Shown here piece by piece: positions 1 through 7,006 of a stretch of DNA of 20,599 nt (positions are counted from its first letter, which is position 1; each line of letters begins with the position of its first letter). Location: positions 115,715-136,313 of the forward strand of contig MU631612.1 of assembly GCA_026770615.1 (NCBI GenBank), written 5' to 3'. The DNA comes from Pavlovales sp. CCMP2436. Its lineage: Eukaryota > Haptophyta > Pavlovophyceae > Pavlovales. The position numbers and the translations under genes were made by a program. The notes beneath the pieces were generated by a model. The model made no database searches, had not been told where the DNA came from, and worked only from the letters and a program-made list of their open reading frames with translations.

Positions 1-973
1 AGGTACCGAAACCGGTCGGTGAACGTGACGATGCCGAGCGCGTCGTCGATCTTGAGAAAGAGAGTGTCGTTAGTTGCTGGAGAGTAGCCGGCCGGCGGGT
101 AGAACAGAACATCGCCTCAGTCTTGGACTTTTTGGCGACGGTGCCGTCGGTTGGGTTCATTGTGCCGCAGTGCATCACGAGGGCGAAGCGTAGCAGATGC
201 TCTTTGAGCAACCGCGCGCCGAGCTCGAGGTCTGCTCGCGACGTGAAAGGTAGTGCGCCGTCGTCCGCGTAGAGAGACGTCCAGAGGTTGAAGGGCGTGC
301 CGCCGTCCTCGTCGAGCTTGCGCCAAGCGATCACGTCGTCCTCCTTGGTCAGGAACTCGAGCTGCTTGATCCCCGCCTCTTCGAAGACCGGCTCGACCGT
401 CTCAATTGCCGCCTGCTCCACGAAGAGGAAGATGATGGCCGCGAGCGTGTCGCCCTGCTTGACGCCCACCGTTGTCGGCATCTCCACCTCCACCTCGCCC
501 ACCGCCATCCGCACAGTCAGGTCTGTGTGCAGCATGCGAATGAGTTGGACGAGGTGCTCGGGAACTCCGTACCGTAGGAGGATGCCGAACATTATCGAGC
601 GGTCTACCGAGTCGAACGCCTTGACGAAGTCGACGTACAGCGTCCACGTGCCCAGCCCGTGCTCCTTCCTCTTGAGGAGAGCCATCTTGAGCGAGAAGAC
701 GTCGTTCGCGCAGCCTCTCCGCCGCATGAAGCCGCTCTAGTACTCAACGCCCACCTTGGAGAGGAGCGTCGCGAGCCTGTCTGCGATGATCGAGCCCACC
801 AATTTCGCAACGGCCTCAAGCAGCATGATCCCCCGCCAGTTCGACGGGTCGCTCGCGTATCCCTTCTTCGGTAGCAGCTTGAGCCGCCCTACGCTGCCGT
901 CCGTGCCGCTCCGCAATGCCTCAACCGGCCAGTTCAACAGCAGCTCTCGCTCGAGTGGGAGCGGCAACTCACG
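1..973 (-). pseudogene. Non-LTR retrotransposon reverse transcriptase, decayed and truncated
   Basis: Read on the minus strand, this gives a LINE-type reverse transcriptase. In order there are LLPKKGYASDPSNWRGI (fingers, about 840-890), GVEY-stop-SGFMRRRGCAND (about 700-750), VDFVKAFDSVDR (catalytic motif A, about 602-636), GVKQGDTL (motif B) and YADD (motif C, about 260-271), followed by KKSKTEAMF. A TAG at 737-739 sits where relatives have Gln, so CAG to TAG is the simplest change. The frame then shifts by one or two bases near 100-112, after which the expected FTDRFRYL motif appears at the window edge in another frame. A stop at 974-976 ends the open frame upstream, and no endonuclease domain is visible before it. 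The copy is therefore 5'-truncated and inactive. The family assignment is secure; the clade is not. Confidence 0.9.
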
Positions 974-976
974 CTA

Positions 977-1168
977 TGGGCGCAGGGTGACATTCACGCA
1001 CGCGGGCGCCAAGGGTTCCGCGCATCCCAAGCCGCCGTACCCACGCAAGGTGGTTTTCAGCACGCGGTGATGGCCGGGCGAGCGGCCTTTAATAATAAAG
1101 AAACCAAAAAAAAAAATAGGAAACGTTTTAAAATAGGCGCCGAAAAGCGCGGGAGCTCAGCGCGGGAC
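977..1168. other. Boundary region between the retroelement and the replicon-like block
   Basis: No gene is supported here. An AT-rich stretch (1089-1135, including AATAATAAAG and an A-run) follows GC-rich DNA. It could be the promoter/5' leader of the coiled-coil gene at 1169 or the left edge of the replicon-like block. No target-site duplication could be identified. Confidence 0.4.
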
Positions 1169-1510
1169 ATGAATCCAGTACTGGTCGTGCTGCTCAACAA
1201 GCTCGAGACGAAGCTCGACCGCCTCGAGCGCTTGGTGAACGAGGTGCACGAGCAGCTCAGCGCGGTCGACGCGAAGGTGGACGCGCTGCTCATCGTGGCA
1301 TGCGAGGAGAGCGAGAGCAGCGGCAGCAGCACCAGCGACGGGGAGAGCAGCGAGTCGATTGGCTCGGAGGACTCGGTGCGCTCGGAGGAGAGCGACTCGA
1401 GCGACATGAGCTTCGTGGTGGGCGACCACACCAGCGAGTCGGGCAGCAGTAGCGGCGGGCGCGCACCGCTGCCACCGGCCTACTCCTCCTCCTCCTCGGC
1501 GGCGCATTAG
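1169..1510 (+). CDS. Unknown small protein: coiled coil plus acidic Ser/Glu-rich tail
   Basis: I do not recognise a family. The 113-residue product begins MNPVLVVLLNKLETKLDRL and continues with heptad-spaced Leu/Val to about residue 36, a convincing parallel coiled coil. Residues about 40-90 are rich in Ser, Glu and Asp, and the C-terminus is Gly/Pro/Ser-rich. An in-frame upstream ATG at 1070 would add 33 residues encoded partly by an A-rich tract, so I prefer the ATG at 1169. The stop is TAG. It converges with the next gene, with 16 nt between stop codons. The likely role is an oligomeric, possibly structural or regulatory protein; this is inference from composition only. Confidence 0.6.
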   Translation: MNPVLVVLLNKLETKLDRLERLVNEVHEQLSAVDAKVDALLIVACEESESSGSSTSDGESSESIGSEDSVRSEESDSSDMSFVVGDHTSESGSSSGGRAPLPPAYSSSSSAAH

Positions 1511-1526
1511 TCGAGCGAGCAGTCGG

Positions 1527-2258
1527 CTAGTTGAACGTGTCGACGCGCCCGAGCGTCTGCATCGTGTGCCAGTGCGCGGTGGCGTTCTGACGCGAGCTGG
1601 CAAGCGCGCGGCCGAGGATGTCGTAGCCACGCAGGCGCTTGGCGCGCAGCATATCGAAGACGCTCCGCAGCCCGCGCAGCCAAGCGAGCTGCACAAAGTA
1701 TTCGCGGAGCATCGCGCGCGCAAAGGCCTTCGGTGGCACCTCGTAGCTGAAGGTGGCTTTCCAGAAGAGGCGCTCACGCCAGTAGGCCAGGACGACCTGC
1801 TCGAGCAGGCGCATGCGGTGCTCGACCCTGGCCCAGTCGATCAGCGTGGTGTGTAGGCGGCAGGCAAAGTTGCTGAGTAGCGGCGCGCGCAGTTTCTTGG
1901 CGGTGCGCACGTGCAGGCGCAGCTGCTCGAGCGCGGCGAGGCAGCCCAGCTGCAGGTGCTCGCAGAGGTCTGCGCGCTTGGTCCAGGTGACGTCGAGCGC
2001 GTAGACGTACATGCAGTGCCAGCGCTCGCGCCTTGGGTTCCAGGGCACGACGAGGCGGGGGGCGATGCGCTGCGCGATGCACACGGACCAGGTGGCGAGC
2101 GCGCCGTACAGCATCAGGCTTCTCTGCGCCTCGGTGACGAGCCACTTGAGGAGGACGGCAGCGGCTGGGTGGGCGAGGGCGGCGCAGAGCGAATGGGTTG
2201 TGTCGAGCGCCTGGCGCTTGAGGTAGTGCCGGTCGACTGGCCGCGGCAGTCGCGACAT
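1527..2258 (-). CDS. Hypothetical helical protein, 243 aa
   Basis: This is a single open frame from ATG (2256-2258) to TAG (1527-1529), with balanced composition and no low-complexity stretches. It is rich in Leu, Arg, Ala and Trp, suggesting a largely alpha-helical protein with aromatic patches (examples: WSVCIAQRIAPRLVVPW, YWRERLFWKATFSYEV). No signal peptide, membrane segment or catalytic motif stands out and I cannot assign a family. It shares strand with the next two genes to the right (2382 and 3155), all reading away from the large inverted repeat at 3939-4544. This fits a unidirectional gene cluster of the replicon. Confidence 0.65.
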   Translation of the reverse strand: MSRLPRPVDRHYLKRQALDTTHSLCAALAHPAAAVLLKWLVTEAQRSLMLYGALATWSVCIAQRIAPRLVVPWNPRRERWHCMYVYALDVTWTKRADLCEHLQLGCLAALEQLRLHVRTAKKLRAPLLSNFACRLHTTLIDWARVEHRMRLLEQVVLAYWRERLFWKATFSYEVPPKAFARAMLREYFVQLAWLRGLRSVFDMLRAKRLRGYDILGRALASSRQNATAHWHTMQTLGRVDTFN

Positions 2259-2381
2259 CTAAGAACTACTGACGAACTGACGAGCTCAATTGATCTATTG
2301 TTAACTTGCTAACTACGCACGTGCGTTCTAGAGTTTTCGTCCAACAACACGAGTGCACTCGAATTTTTTATTCTTAAAGGG
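2259..2381. promoter_or_regulatory. Intergenic spacer with a 12-bp palindrome and poly(A) signal
   Basis: This spacer lies upstream of the 243-aa gene and downstream of the next gene on the same strand. It contains the perfect palindrome ACGCACGTGCGT at 2315-2326, with an E-box/G-box-like CACGTG core. A minus-strand AATAAA (2367-2372) lies about 9 nt past the TGA of the gene ending at 2382, a plausible polyadenylation signal. The site roles are inferred. Confidence 0.45.
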
Positions 2382-2978
2382 TCAGACCATGCTTTGGATC
2401 GCGTACGAGCGGCGGCCGTCAAAGGTGGGGTTGTTCTCATAGAGCTCGACGGGCCCGGCGAGCACTAGCCGGTGGGCCATGTCGCCCGCGAAGCCGCCAT
2501 CGACCGCGGTGCGCATGTGCCAGCCGCTGTGCTCGGCGGGCACGACGCGCTTGACGCGGACCAGGGCGTCGGGCGCGCAGAGGCGCTTGAGCTCGCGCTG
2601 GAGGAGCGGCTTGGCGACGTCGGCGGGCGCCTTGGGGTTGACGTTGCCGAGCTCGAGGAGCACGTCGAAGACGACCGTGCCTTGGTGGCCGTCGGGGATG
2701 GCCGGTTCGTAGATGGCGTCCAGCTCGAGGCGCACGATGTTCTTGACGTGGTTGTAGATCGGCGCCTTCGAGTCGAGGAACAGCGCGTTGAGCGCGGGCC
2801 AGCAGCGGCTGATCTCGGCGTTGTACTCGTCCTCACCGGAGCAGGGCGAGCCGAGGGCGATGCGCAGGAAGATCTCGCGCGAGGTGACGGCCTTCTGCTG
2901 CTGATGTATCGCGACTGCTCGTTGATCCGGTGTGTGGCTGCTCGCTGATCCGGGTGTGCAAATTTTTTTGGTGGTGTG
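2382..2978 (-). CDS. Hypothetical protein, start codon unresolved
   Basis: The frame is open from a TGA at 2979-2981 to the TGA at 2382-2384, and it contains well-formed protein sequence from about 2895 downward: EIFLRIALGSP, then YNAEISRCWPALNALFLDS, VVFDVLLELGNVNPKAP and ending RRSYAIQSMV. No ATG lies between the upstream stop and this conserved-looking part. The true start may therefore use another frame, a non-ATG codon or an upstream exon. Around 2920-2965 an imperfect tandem duplication (units built on CGGATCARCGAGCAG) disturbs the expected N-terminus. I do not recognise the family. The gene follows the ssDNA-binding-like gene on the same strand and probably belongs to the same transcription group. 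Confidence 0.55.
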   Translation of the reverse strand, partial: HTTKKICTPGSASSHTPDQRAVAIHQQQKAVTSREIFLRIALGSPCSGEDEYNAEISRCWPALNALFLDSKAPIYNHVKNIVRLELDAIYEPAIPDGHQGTVVFDVLLELGNVNPKAPADVAKPLLQRELKRLCAPDALVRVKRVVPAEHSGWHMRTAVDGGFAGDMAHRLVLAGPVELYENNPTFDGRRSYAIQSMV

Positions 2979-3025
2979 TCACTTCTTCGGGAATGCTCGT
3001 TAATTGACCGAGCGTGGCCGGACTT

Positions 3026-3154
3026 CTAGTGGAAGCCGGACTTCTCGTAGCCCATGTCCGAGTCGGAGGAGGCCGGCTGCGGCTGATGCTGCGGGTTGGG
3101 CGTCGCCCAGGCGGGCAGCGTGGTGCCCGCAAATATGTCGCCGAGGGCCGCCGG
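3026..3154 (-). other. In-frame 3' extension of the ssDNA-binding-like gene beyond a TAG
   Basis: After the TAG at 3155-3157 the same frame stays open for 42 codons and ends at a second TAG (3026-3028). The extension reads as real protein: PAALGDIFAGTTLPAW, then a Gln/Pro linker, then SSDSDMGYEKSGFH. An acidic tail with a near-terminal Phe is typical of ssDNA-binding proteins (known for E. coli SSB and T7 gp2.5). It is either the natural C-terminus cut off by a recent nonsense mutation or a stop-codon readthrough extension. Confidence 0.55.
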
Positions 3155-3889
3155 CTAGTGGTCGGCGCGCCGGCGCAAAAGCATGAGCTGCACGGGCGCC
3201 CACTTGATGCCGAAGACCGAGCTCATCGAGTAGAACATGTCGAGCTGCACGGCGGCCATGAGGACGTCCTCGTGCTTGATCTCGTGCCCCTCGAGCAGCG
3301 GCTGGCGGTTGCAGTCGAGCTGTGGGAGGTGGCGGCGGTTGCCGTTGTAGTCCATGATGCGCACGGAGATGTTCACGCGCTTGTAGGTGGGCAGGTCGTT
3401 GTCGTAGCGCTGCTTCACGGCGGGGCTCATCTTGCCGCGCACGGCCTCGAGCGAGAGGTCGCGGGCGTTGAGCACCTCCTTCTGGTGCGTGTACACAAAG
3501 TCGGCGACGCGCTCGTCCACCAAATTGAGCACGGCGAAGAACTGCTGGACGCGCTCGGACTCGATGCCCTCGATCGCGCGGTCGGCGAGGCCCAGCGTGA
3601 AGACGGACTTGTCGGGCGAGTCCGGGCCGAACTTGGAGCCCATGTTGCCCTTGGGGCCGAGCAGCGGCCAGTCGGCAGCCATGGGCGGCGAGATGAGCGC
3701 GAGCGCGCGCTTGTTGGGTCCGTACGTGACGCGCACGGTGCTCTTGGGCTTCTGGTTCTCGCCGGCCGGCTTCATGTAGTGCAGCTCGACGCCCAGGAGC
3801 TTCTGGTCGAAGTCCTGCGCGTCAATGAAGAGCGCGGTGGACATGGCGACGGCGGGGGGCGCGGAGGGGGTCTGTGCGCGCGGATGCAT
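3155..3889 (-). CDS. DUF5871-like protein, putative ssDNA-binding protein
   Basis: The 244-residue product resembles the DUF5871 family of large eukaryotic DNA viruses, which I take to be a putative ssDNA-binding protein. The match is in order of features: a beta-rich core (STVRVTYGPNKRALALISPP, about residues 50-70), a KSVFTLGLAD strand, the helix FFAVLNLVDERVADFVYTHQ, then MSPAVKQRYDNDLPTYKRV and a late FGIKWAPVQLMLL. A second in-frame ATG at 3842-3844 (MSTALF) gives 229 residues and may be the true start, because the first 15 residues are Pro/Ala-rich. The gene starts about 50 nt from the large inverted repeat and reads away from it. A TAG ends it at 3155, but the frame continues with a credible acidic tail (see 3026-3154). 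Expected role: coating single strands during replication with the polymerase and helicase encoded in the block. The family call is from remembered pattern, not a search. Confidence 0.6.
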   Translation of the reverse strand: MHPRAQTPSAPPAVAMSTALFIDAQDFDQKLLGVELHYMKPAGENQKPKSTVRVTYGPNKRALALISPPMAADWPLLGPKGNMGSKFGPDSPDKSVFTLGLADRAIEGIESERVQQFFAVLNLVDERVADFVYTHQKEVLNARDLSLEAVRGKMSPAVKQRYDNDLPTYKRVNISVRIMDYNGNRRHLPQLDCNRQPLLEGHEIKHEDVLMAAVQLDMFYSMSSVFGIKWAPVQLMLLRRRADH

Positions 3890-3938
3890 GTGCGAGATGA
3901 AGTGACGAGATGTGTTTTACTTTTAATTTTTAAGTTTG

Positions 3939-4544
3939 AAAGTTTTTAAAAATGTGGGTATGTATTACCTTCCCCCCCGATCTCGAGTTGAAGCTCTATA
4001 GATCTGAAAAAGTTAGTTACTTTATGTTTCCCGCCTTTTCTTTTCCCGCCTTTTCTTTTAAGTTTAAATGCTTTTAAATATGTGGGTATGTATTACCCCC
4101 CCCGATCTCGAGTTGAAGCTCTATAGATCTGAAAAAGTTAGTTATTTTCTTTTTCCCGCCTTTTCTTTTCCCGCCTTTTGTTATTATCTATTTTACTTAA
4201 TTTTAGTAATCATTTTTTTTTAATGAGTAAAATAGATAATAACTAAAATTAAGTAAAATAGATAATAACTAAATTAGATAATAACTAAAATAGATAATAA
4301 TAAAAGGCGGAAAAAGAAAAGGCGGGAAAAAGAAAATAACTAACTATTTCAGATCTATAGAGCTTCAACTCGAGATCGGGGGGGAGGTAATACATACCCA
4401 CATATTTAAAAACATTTAACTTAAAAGAAAAGGCGGGAATAGAAAAGGCGGGAAAAAGAAAGTAACTAACTTTTTCAGATCTGTAGAGCTTCAACTCGAG
4501 ATCGGGGGGGGGGGGTAATACATACCCACATTTTTAAAAACTTT
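3939..4544. repeat. 606-bp AT-rich inverted repeat of four repeated units (candidate origin or joined telomeres)
   Basis: The left arm begins with GTTTTTAAAAATGTGGGTA at 3942; its reverse complement closes the right arm at 4541. Each arm holds two tandem copies of a unit of about 110-130 nt. The unit contains GTGGGTATGTATTACC, a C-run, GATCTCGAGTTGAAGCTCTA, a TAGATCTGAAAAAGTTAGTTA stretch (split here into TAGATCTGAAAA and AGTTAGTTA) and two TTTCCCGCC boxes. At the tip, 4180-4207 pairs perfectly with 4242-4269 over 28 bp, and about 34 nt lies between. Copies differ by small indels, mostly in homopolymer runs. Genes diverge on both sides (starts at 3889 and 4585). Inference: replication origin, head-to-head joined terminal repeats or bidirectional promoter. 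Confidence 0.92.
4027..4456. promoter_or_regulatory. Array of E2F/DP-type boxes in the inverted repeat
   Basis: TTTCCCGCC occurs exactly at 4027-4035, 4042-4050, 4152-4160 and 4167-4175, and as its complement GGCGGGAAA at 4321-4329 and 4448-4456. One-base variants occur near 4306 (GGCGGAAA) and 4432 (GGCGGGAAT). The boxes come in pairs about 15 nt apart within each repeat unit. TTTSSCGC is the established binding consensus of E2F/DP cell-cycle factors. Inference: S-phase-linked control of divergent transcription or origin use. Confidence 0.6.
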
Positions 4545-4584
4545 TTTTTTTTACAAAATTTAAATTCGCGTACGCTTGCTAACG

Positions 4585-4887
4585 ATGCTCGCCCTCGGTG
4601 CCGCCGCCGTGTACGTCCTCTACCGCGCCAGCCTAGCAGCCCTCGCCTGCGCCGACACCACCGAGAACACCTTCAGCGACCCCGTATTCGAGCGCGCCCT
4701 TCAACAGACCGAGGGCATCGAGACCTCCTTCAATCCCGCGCTCGACAAGGCGCAACGCGAGGAACTGCTCGCGCAGCACGCAGGCTTCATACTCACGCGC
4801 GAACAAAAGCATTCACAGGACCTGCAACTGGCCGCGAGCCGGCTGATGTCGAGCTCCTCGGTGACGCGCTCCCCGTACGCGGCGTAG
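4585..4887 (+). CDS. Small protein with N-terminal membrane segment
   Basis: This 100-residue product is the first gene to the right of the large inverted repeat, starting about 40 nt from its end. Residues 1-24 are hydrophobic (MLALGAAAVYVLY then ASLAALACA), consistent with a signal anchor or signal peptide. The remainder is hydrophilic and Gln/Glu-rich, suggesting a helix outside the membrane. The ATG at 4585 is preferred; a TTG three codons earlier is not needed. No family is recognised. Confidence 0.55.
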   Translation: MLALGAAAVYVLYRASLAALACADTTENTFSDPVFERALQQTEGIETSFNPALDKAQREELLAQHAGFILTREQKHSQDLQLAASRLMSSSSVTRSPYAA

Positions 4888-4969
4888 CAGCGAAGGCCAC
4901 CTTGCGGCCCGGCGCCGGTTGTGGCTGCGGCTGCTGCGGTTGCTGTGGCTGCTGTGGCTGCTGTGGCTG
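4888..4969. repeat. GCTG-rich low-complexity spacer between convergent genes
   Basis: From about 4920 to 4985 the sequence is a degenerate run of GGCTGCTGT-like units. It separates the plus-strand membrane protein gene from the minus-strand gene ending at 4970 and overlaps that gene's last codons, which encode a short poly-Gln. Confidence 0.6.
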
Positions 4970-5236
4970 CTACGGCTGCTGCTGTTGATCATGACGCGCC
5001 TCGTGCGCCGCCAAAATCGCCGTGCGCTGCGCCAACGCCTGCGCCCGGTTTGCCGCCTGCGTCTCCCGCCCCCGCCGGAGCCTCTCGATCACAGCCATGT
5101 CCCGCCGCGACGCCTCGACCATGCTGTAGCTCGGCGCCGGCGGCCCGTAGCGGTCGTGGTACAGCCCCTGCACCTGCCGGCGCGCGTCCGACGCCCACTT
5201 CGTCCGGTTCGACGAGATGCGCTGTGTGAGCTCCAT
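4970..5236 (-). CDS. Hypothetical charged helical protein, 88 aa
   Basis: This small product runs from ATG (5234-5236) to TAG (4970-4972). It is strongly charged (MELTQRISSNRTKWASDARR at the start; SRRDMAVIERLRRGRETQAA further on) and ends in a short Gln run. It is likely alpha-helical and soluble. Its start lies only 4 nt after the stop of the upstream gene (5241-5606) on the same strand, so the two are probably co-transcribed or expressed from one dicistronic message. No family is recognised. Confidence 0.5.
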   Translation of the reverse strand: MELTQRISSNRTKWASDARRQVQGLYHDRYGPPAPSYSMVEASRRDMAVIERLRRGRETQAANRAQALAQRTAILAAHEARHDQQQQP

Positions 5237-5240
5237 TGCG

Positions 5241-5606
5241 CTACCAGGTCGCGCAGAAAAAATCAGCTAAACCTTGAGCAGAGCCCTGGGCGTGCACGCA
5301 CTCGCCCGCGGCGTTCGGGCAAATGGCGCACCCGGTGCAGCGCCACGCCCGCAGCCGCGTTCCTGCACGGGCCGCGCGCTCGGCACAGAGCCGCGCGAGC
5401 CTGAACCAGGCCGCCGCGCCTTCCGTCTCCGCCTCCGCCTCCAGATCGCACCCCAGCGCACAGAAGCGCTCGCACCAGGCGCGCGAGACGTCGCGCACAT
5501 AGTAGAGCTGAGAGTGCGCGAAGTGCGGCGTCGCGTAGCTCCCGTATTGGTCGAGGTCGGCGACCGTCCACTCCGTCCTTTTTGAGTCCATCCTTTTTGA
5601 GTCCAC
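5241..5606 (-). CDS. Hypothetical Cys-containing protein, 121 aa
   Basis: The product starts with a duplicated MDSKR (a 15-nt tandem repeat at about 5577-5606), so the second Met may be the ancestral start. The middle (WTVADLDQYGSYATPHF, then SQLYYVRDVSRAWCERF) looks globular. Near the C-terminus lies CTGCAICPNAAGEC with a following His, a spacing that could bind zinc, although it does not match a zinc-finger family I know. The stop is TAG. It is followed after 4 nt by the gene at 4970-5236. Function is unknown. Confidence 0.5.
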   Translation of the reverse strand: MDSKRMDSKRTEWTVADLDQYGSYATPHFAHSQLYYVRDVSRAWCERFCALGCDLEAEAETEGAAAWFRLARLCAERAARAGTRLRAWRCTGCAICPNAAGECVHAQGSAQGLADFFCATW

Positions 5607-5655
5607 CCTTTTTTTAGGCGAGTGTGAAAACTTTCTGCCGCAGCTTGCAGCTCAA

Positions 5656-5949
5656 ATGACGATGCTGCCCAACTCGGTCTACTCGGTGAAGATGATGGAC
5701 CTGTGCACCAAGACCTTCTTCGAGGCCACGGCGGCCGCGAACCGGCTGGAGGTGCGCACCGCCAAGAACGGGCGGCGCGCTTTCGTGGCAAACGCGCCGA
5801 CCGATCGCGCCAACCTCTGCTGGAAGTGGGCGAGCGCCGCGCAGATCGACCTCTTCTCCGGCGTCGCCCATCAGCCCGCCGGCGTAGCTCAGGAGCCCGC
5901 CGAACCGGAGCCGCCCGCCAAGCGCGTCCGCAAGCCGAAGCTGGTTTAA
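5656..5949 (+). CDS. Hypothetical protein with NLS-like C-terminus
   Basis: The product has 97 residues. The first 75 look globular (VYSVKMMDLCTKTFFEATAA; NLCWKWASAAQIDLFSG). The tail is Pro/Ala/Glu-rich and ends PPAKRVRKPKLV, a good monopartite nuclear localisation signal. The TAA stop is 3 nt from the left arm of the 20-bp hairpin at 5953-5996. It lies directly upstream of the Rep gene on the same strand and may be co-expressed. A nuclear replication accessory role is possible, but only from location and tail. Confidence 0.5.
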   Translation: MTMLPNSVYSVKMMDLCTKTFFEATAAANRLEVRTAKNGRRAFVANAPTDRANLCWKWASAAQIDLFSGVAHQPAGVAQEPAEPEPPAKRVRKPKLV

Positions 5950-5952
5950 AAC

Positions 5953-5996
5953 GAATTTAAACTAGTTTAAAATTGGTTTTGAACTAGTTTAAATTC
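5953..5996. repeat. 20-bp hairpin upstream of the Rep gene
   Basis: The left arm 5953-5972 pairs with the right arm 5977-5996 over 20 positions, with only one T-G mismatch (5968/5981) and the loop TTGG. Each arm contains ACTAGT flanked by TTTAAA. It lies between the NLS-tailed gene and the Rep start at 6029. Candidate roles are Rep recognition/nick site, transcription terminator or promoter element. Confidence 0.85.
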
Positions 5997-6028
5997 TGCG
6001 CAGGCGGACGGGAAGCGCGGGAAAAGAG

Positions 6029-6840
6029 ATGCCAGCGCGAGCCGTTGTAGCACGCGCCCGAAGCGGCCTCGACATCGCCCGCGGCCGTCTCGGTCTGCAG
6101 CTCGGCGTGCGCGACACGCGCGTCGACCACCTCGACGCCGCGCTCCCGGCGGCACCACGCGACGCGCCTTTGAGCGGCAAGGTCACGAGCAGCATCCAGG
6201 TCGCGATTGGCAGCTCGACCGCCGACGGCATGCGCGCCGCTGCGTGGGACAAGGCCTCGGGCGAGTGGAAGGCGCGCGCGACGGGTGGGCGGAAAACGGA
6301 CTTCAAGACGGCCGGCCTCAAGTACGACCACAACCTGGGCAAGGCGGGCGAGGCCATCGGTCGTCGTCGCCAAGAAAGCAATTTTTTATCACATTAAATA
6401 CAAACCGTCGCAAGTTCAACGAGACGCAGGACCCAGCCGCCGTGCAGACCGCGCTCAACGTCTGCTTCGGTAAGCAGATCTTCGACATCCTGAGCTTCGG
6501 CCCGGCGCACCCGGACGTGTACGCATCGGACGCGCTGCACCCAAACGAGTTCGTGCAGCAGGTAGACGTGAAGGCCGGGGTCGAGCGCGGGCCCTTGACC
6601 GGCGCGCTGCATGCTCACATCTATCTCACCATCAGCCACTACTCACAGCTGCGCGTAAACAAGCTCGCGCTCCAGGCGCTCTTCAAGCAGGCGTACAACA
6701 AGGCGGCCTCGAGCGGCTCCGGGCAGATCCCGATGCGCGCGCTACCTGCCTGCAAGATCGAGCTGCAGGCGCAGACCGACTGGGGGCACATCGTCGCGCA
6801 CTACCTCAACAAGCAGGTCGGCATTGTGACGGGCGCCTGA
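6029..6840 (+). CDS. rep: HUH-type replication initiator (Rep endonuclease), expressed across a -1 frame change
   Basis: HUH endonucleases nick one strand and start rolling-circle or strand-displacement replication, staying attached through a Tyr. The downstream half (from 6388) carries motif I ITLNTN (6388-6405), the metal-binding HUH motif HAHIYL (6610-6627) and motif III YLNK with the candidate catalytic Tyr at 6802-6804 and Lys at 6811-6813. No helicase domain follows; the block encodes one separately at 7270-9048. This half has no ATG before motif I. The upstream half, from ATG 6029, is open to a TAA at 6395 and looks coding (VAIGSSTADGMRAAAWDKAS). The frames join by a -1 shift at U UUU UUA (6382-6388), giving about 270 residues. 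Alternatives are a one-base indel in a T-run or splicing. The HUH call is good; the closest family is unknown. Confidence 0.72.
6382..6388 (+). other. Candidate -1 ribosomal frameshift heptamer
   Basis: T TTT TTA lies in the X XXY YYZ phase of the zero frame (codons AAT TTT TTA), seven nt before the zero-frame TAA at 6395-6397. U UUU UUA is an established efficient slippery site. I could not identify a clear downstream pseudoknot by eye. Confidence 0.45.
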
Positions 6841-7006
6841 ACCGTGAACCGACTTAGCTCAAGCTATTATTAAGCTCTTATTGAGCCATTATTGAAGCTA
6901 CTCAAACAGAGTATTTAAGTATTTAATTATTTAGAGTAGTAAAATATTTAAGCAGAGTTTATACTTAGTCAAACTCGCTTGCATATTTCGCGCGCGATCG
7001 TCAGCC
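6841..7006. promoter_or_regulatory. AT-rich intergenic region
   Basis: An AT-rich spacer lies between Rep and the next plus-strand gene. It has repeated short motifs (TATTATTAAGC, TATTTAAGTATTTAA, ATATTTAAGC) that could supply a TATA-like promoter for 7007 and a poly(A) region for Rep. No ORF is supported. Confidence 0.4.

Noticed and set aside
3014..3949. Long plus-strand open frame (about 310 codons) opposite the SSB-like gene
   Set aside because: Composition is Val/His/Gly/Arg-rich, as expected for the antisense of a GC-rich gene; the minus strand carries the recognisable protein.
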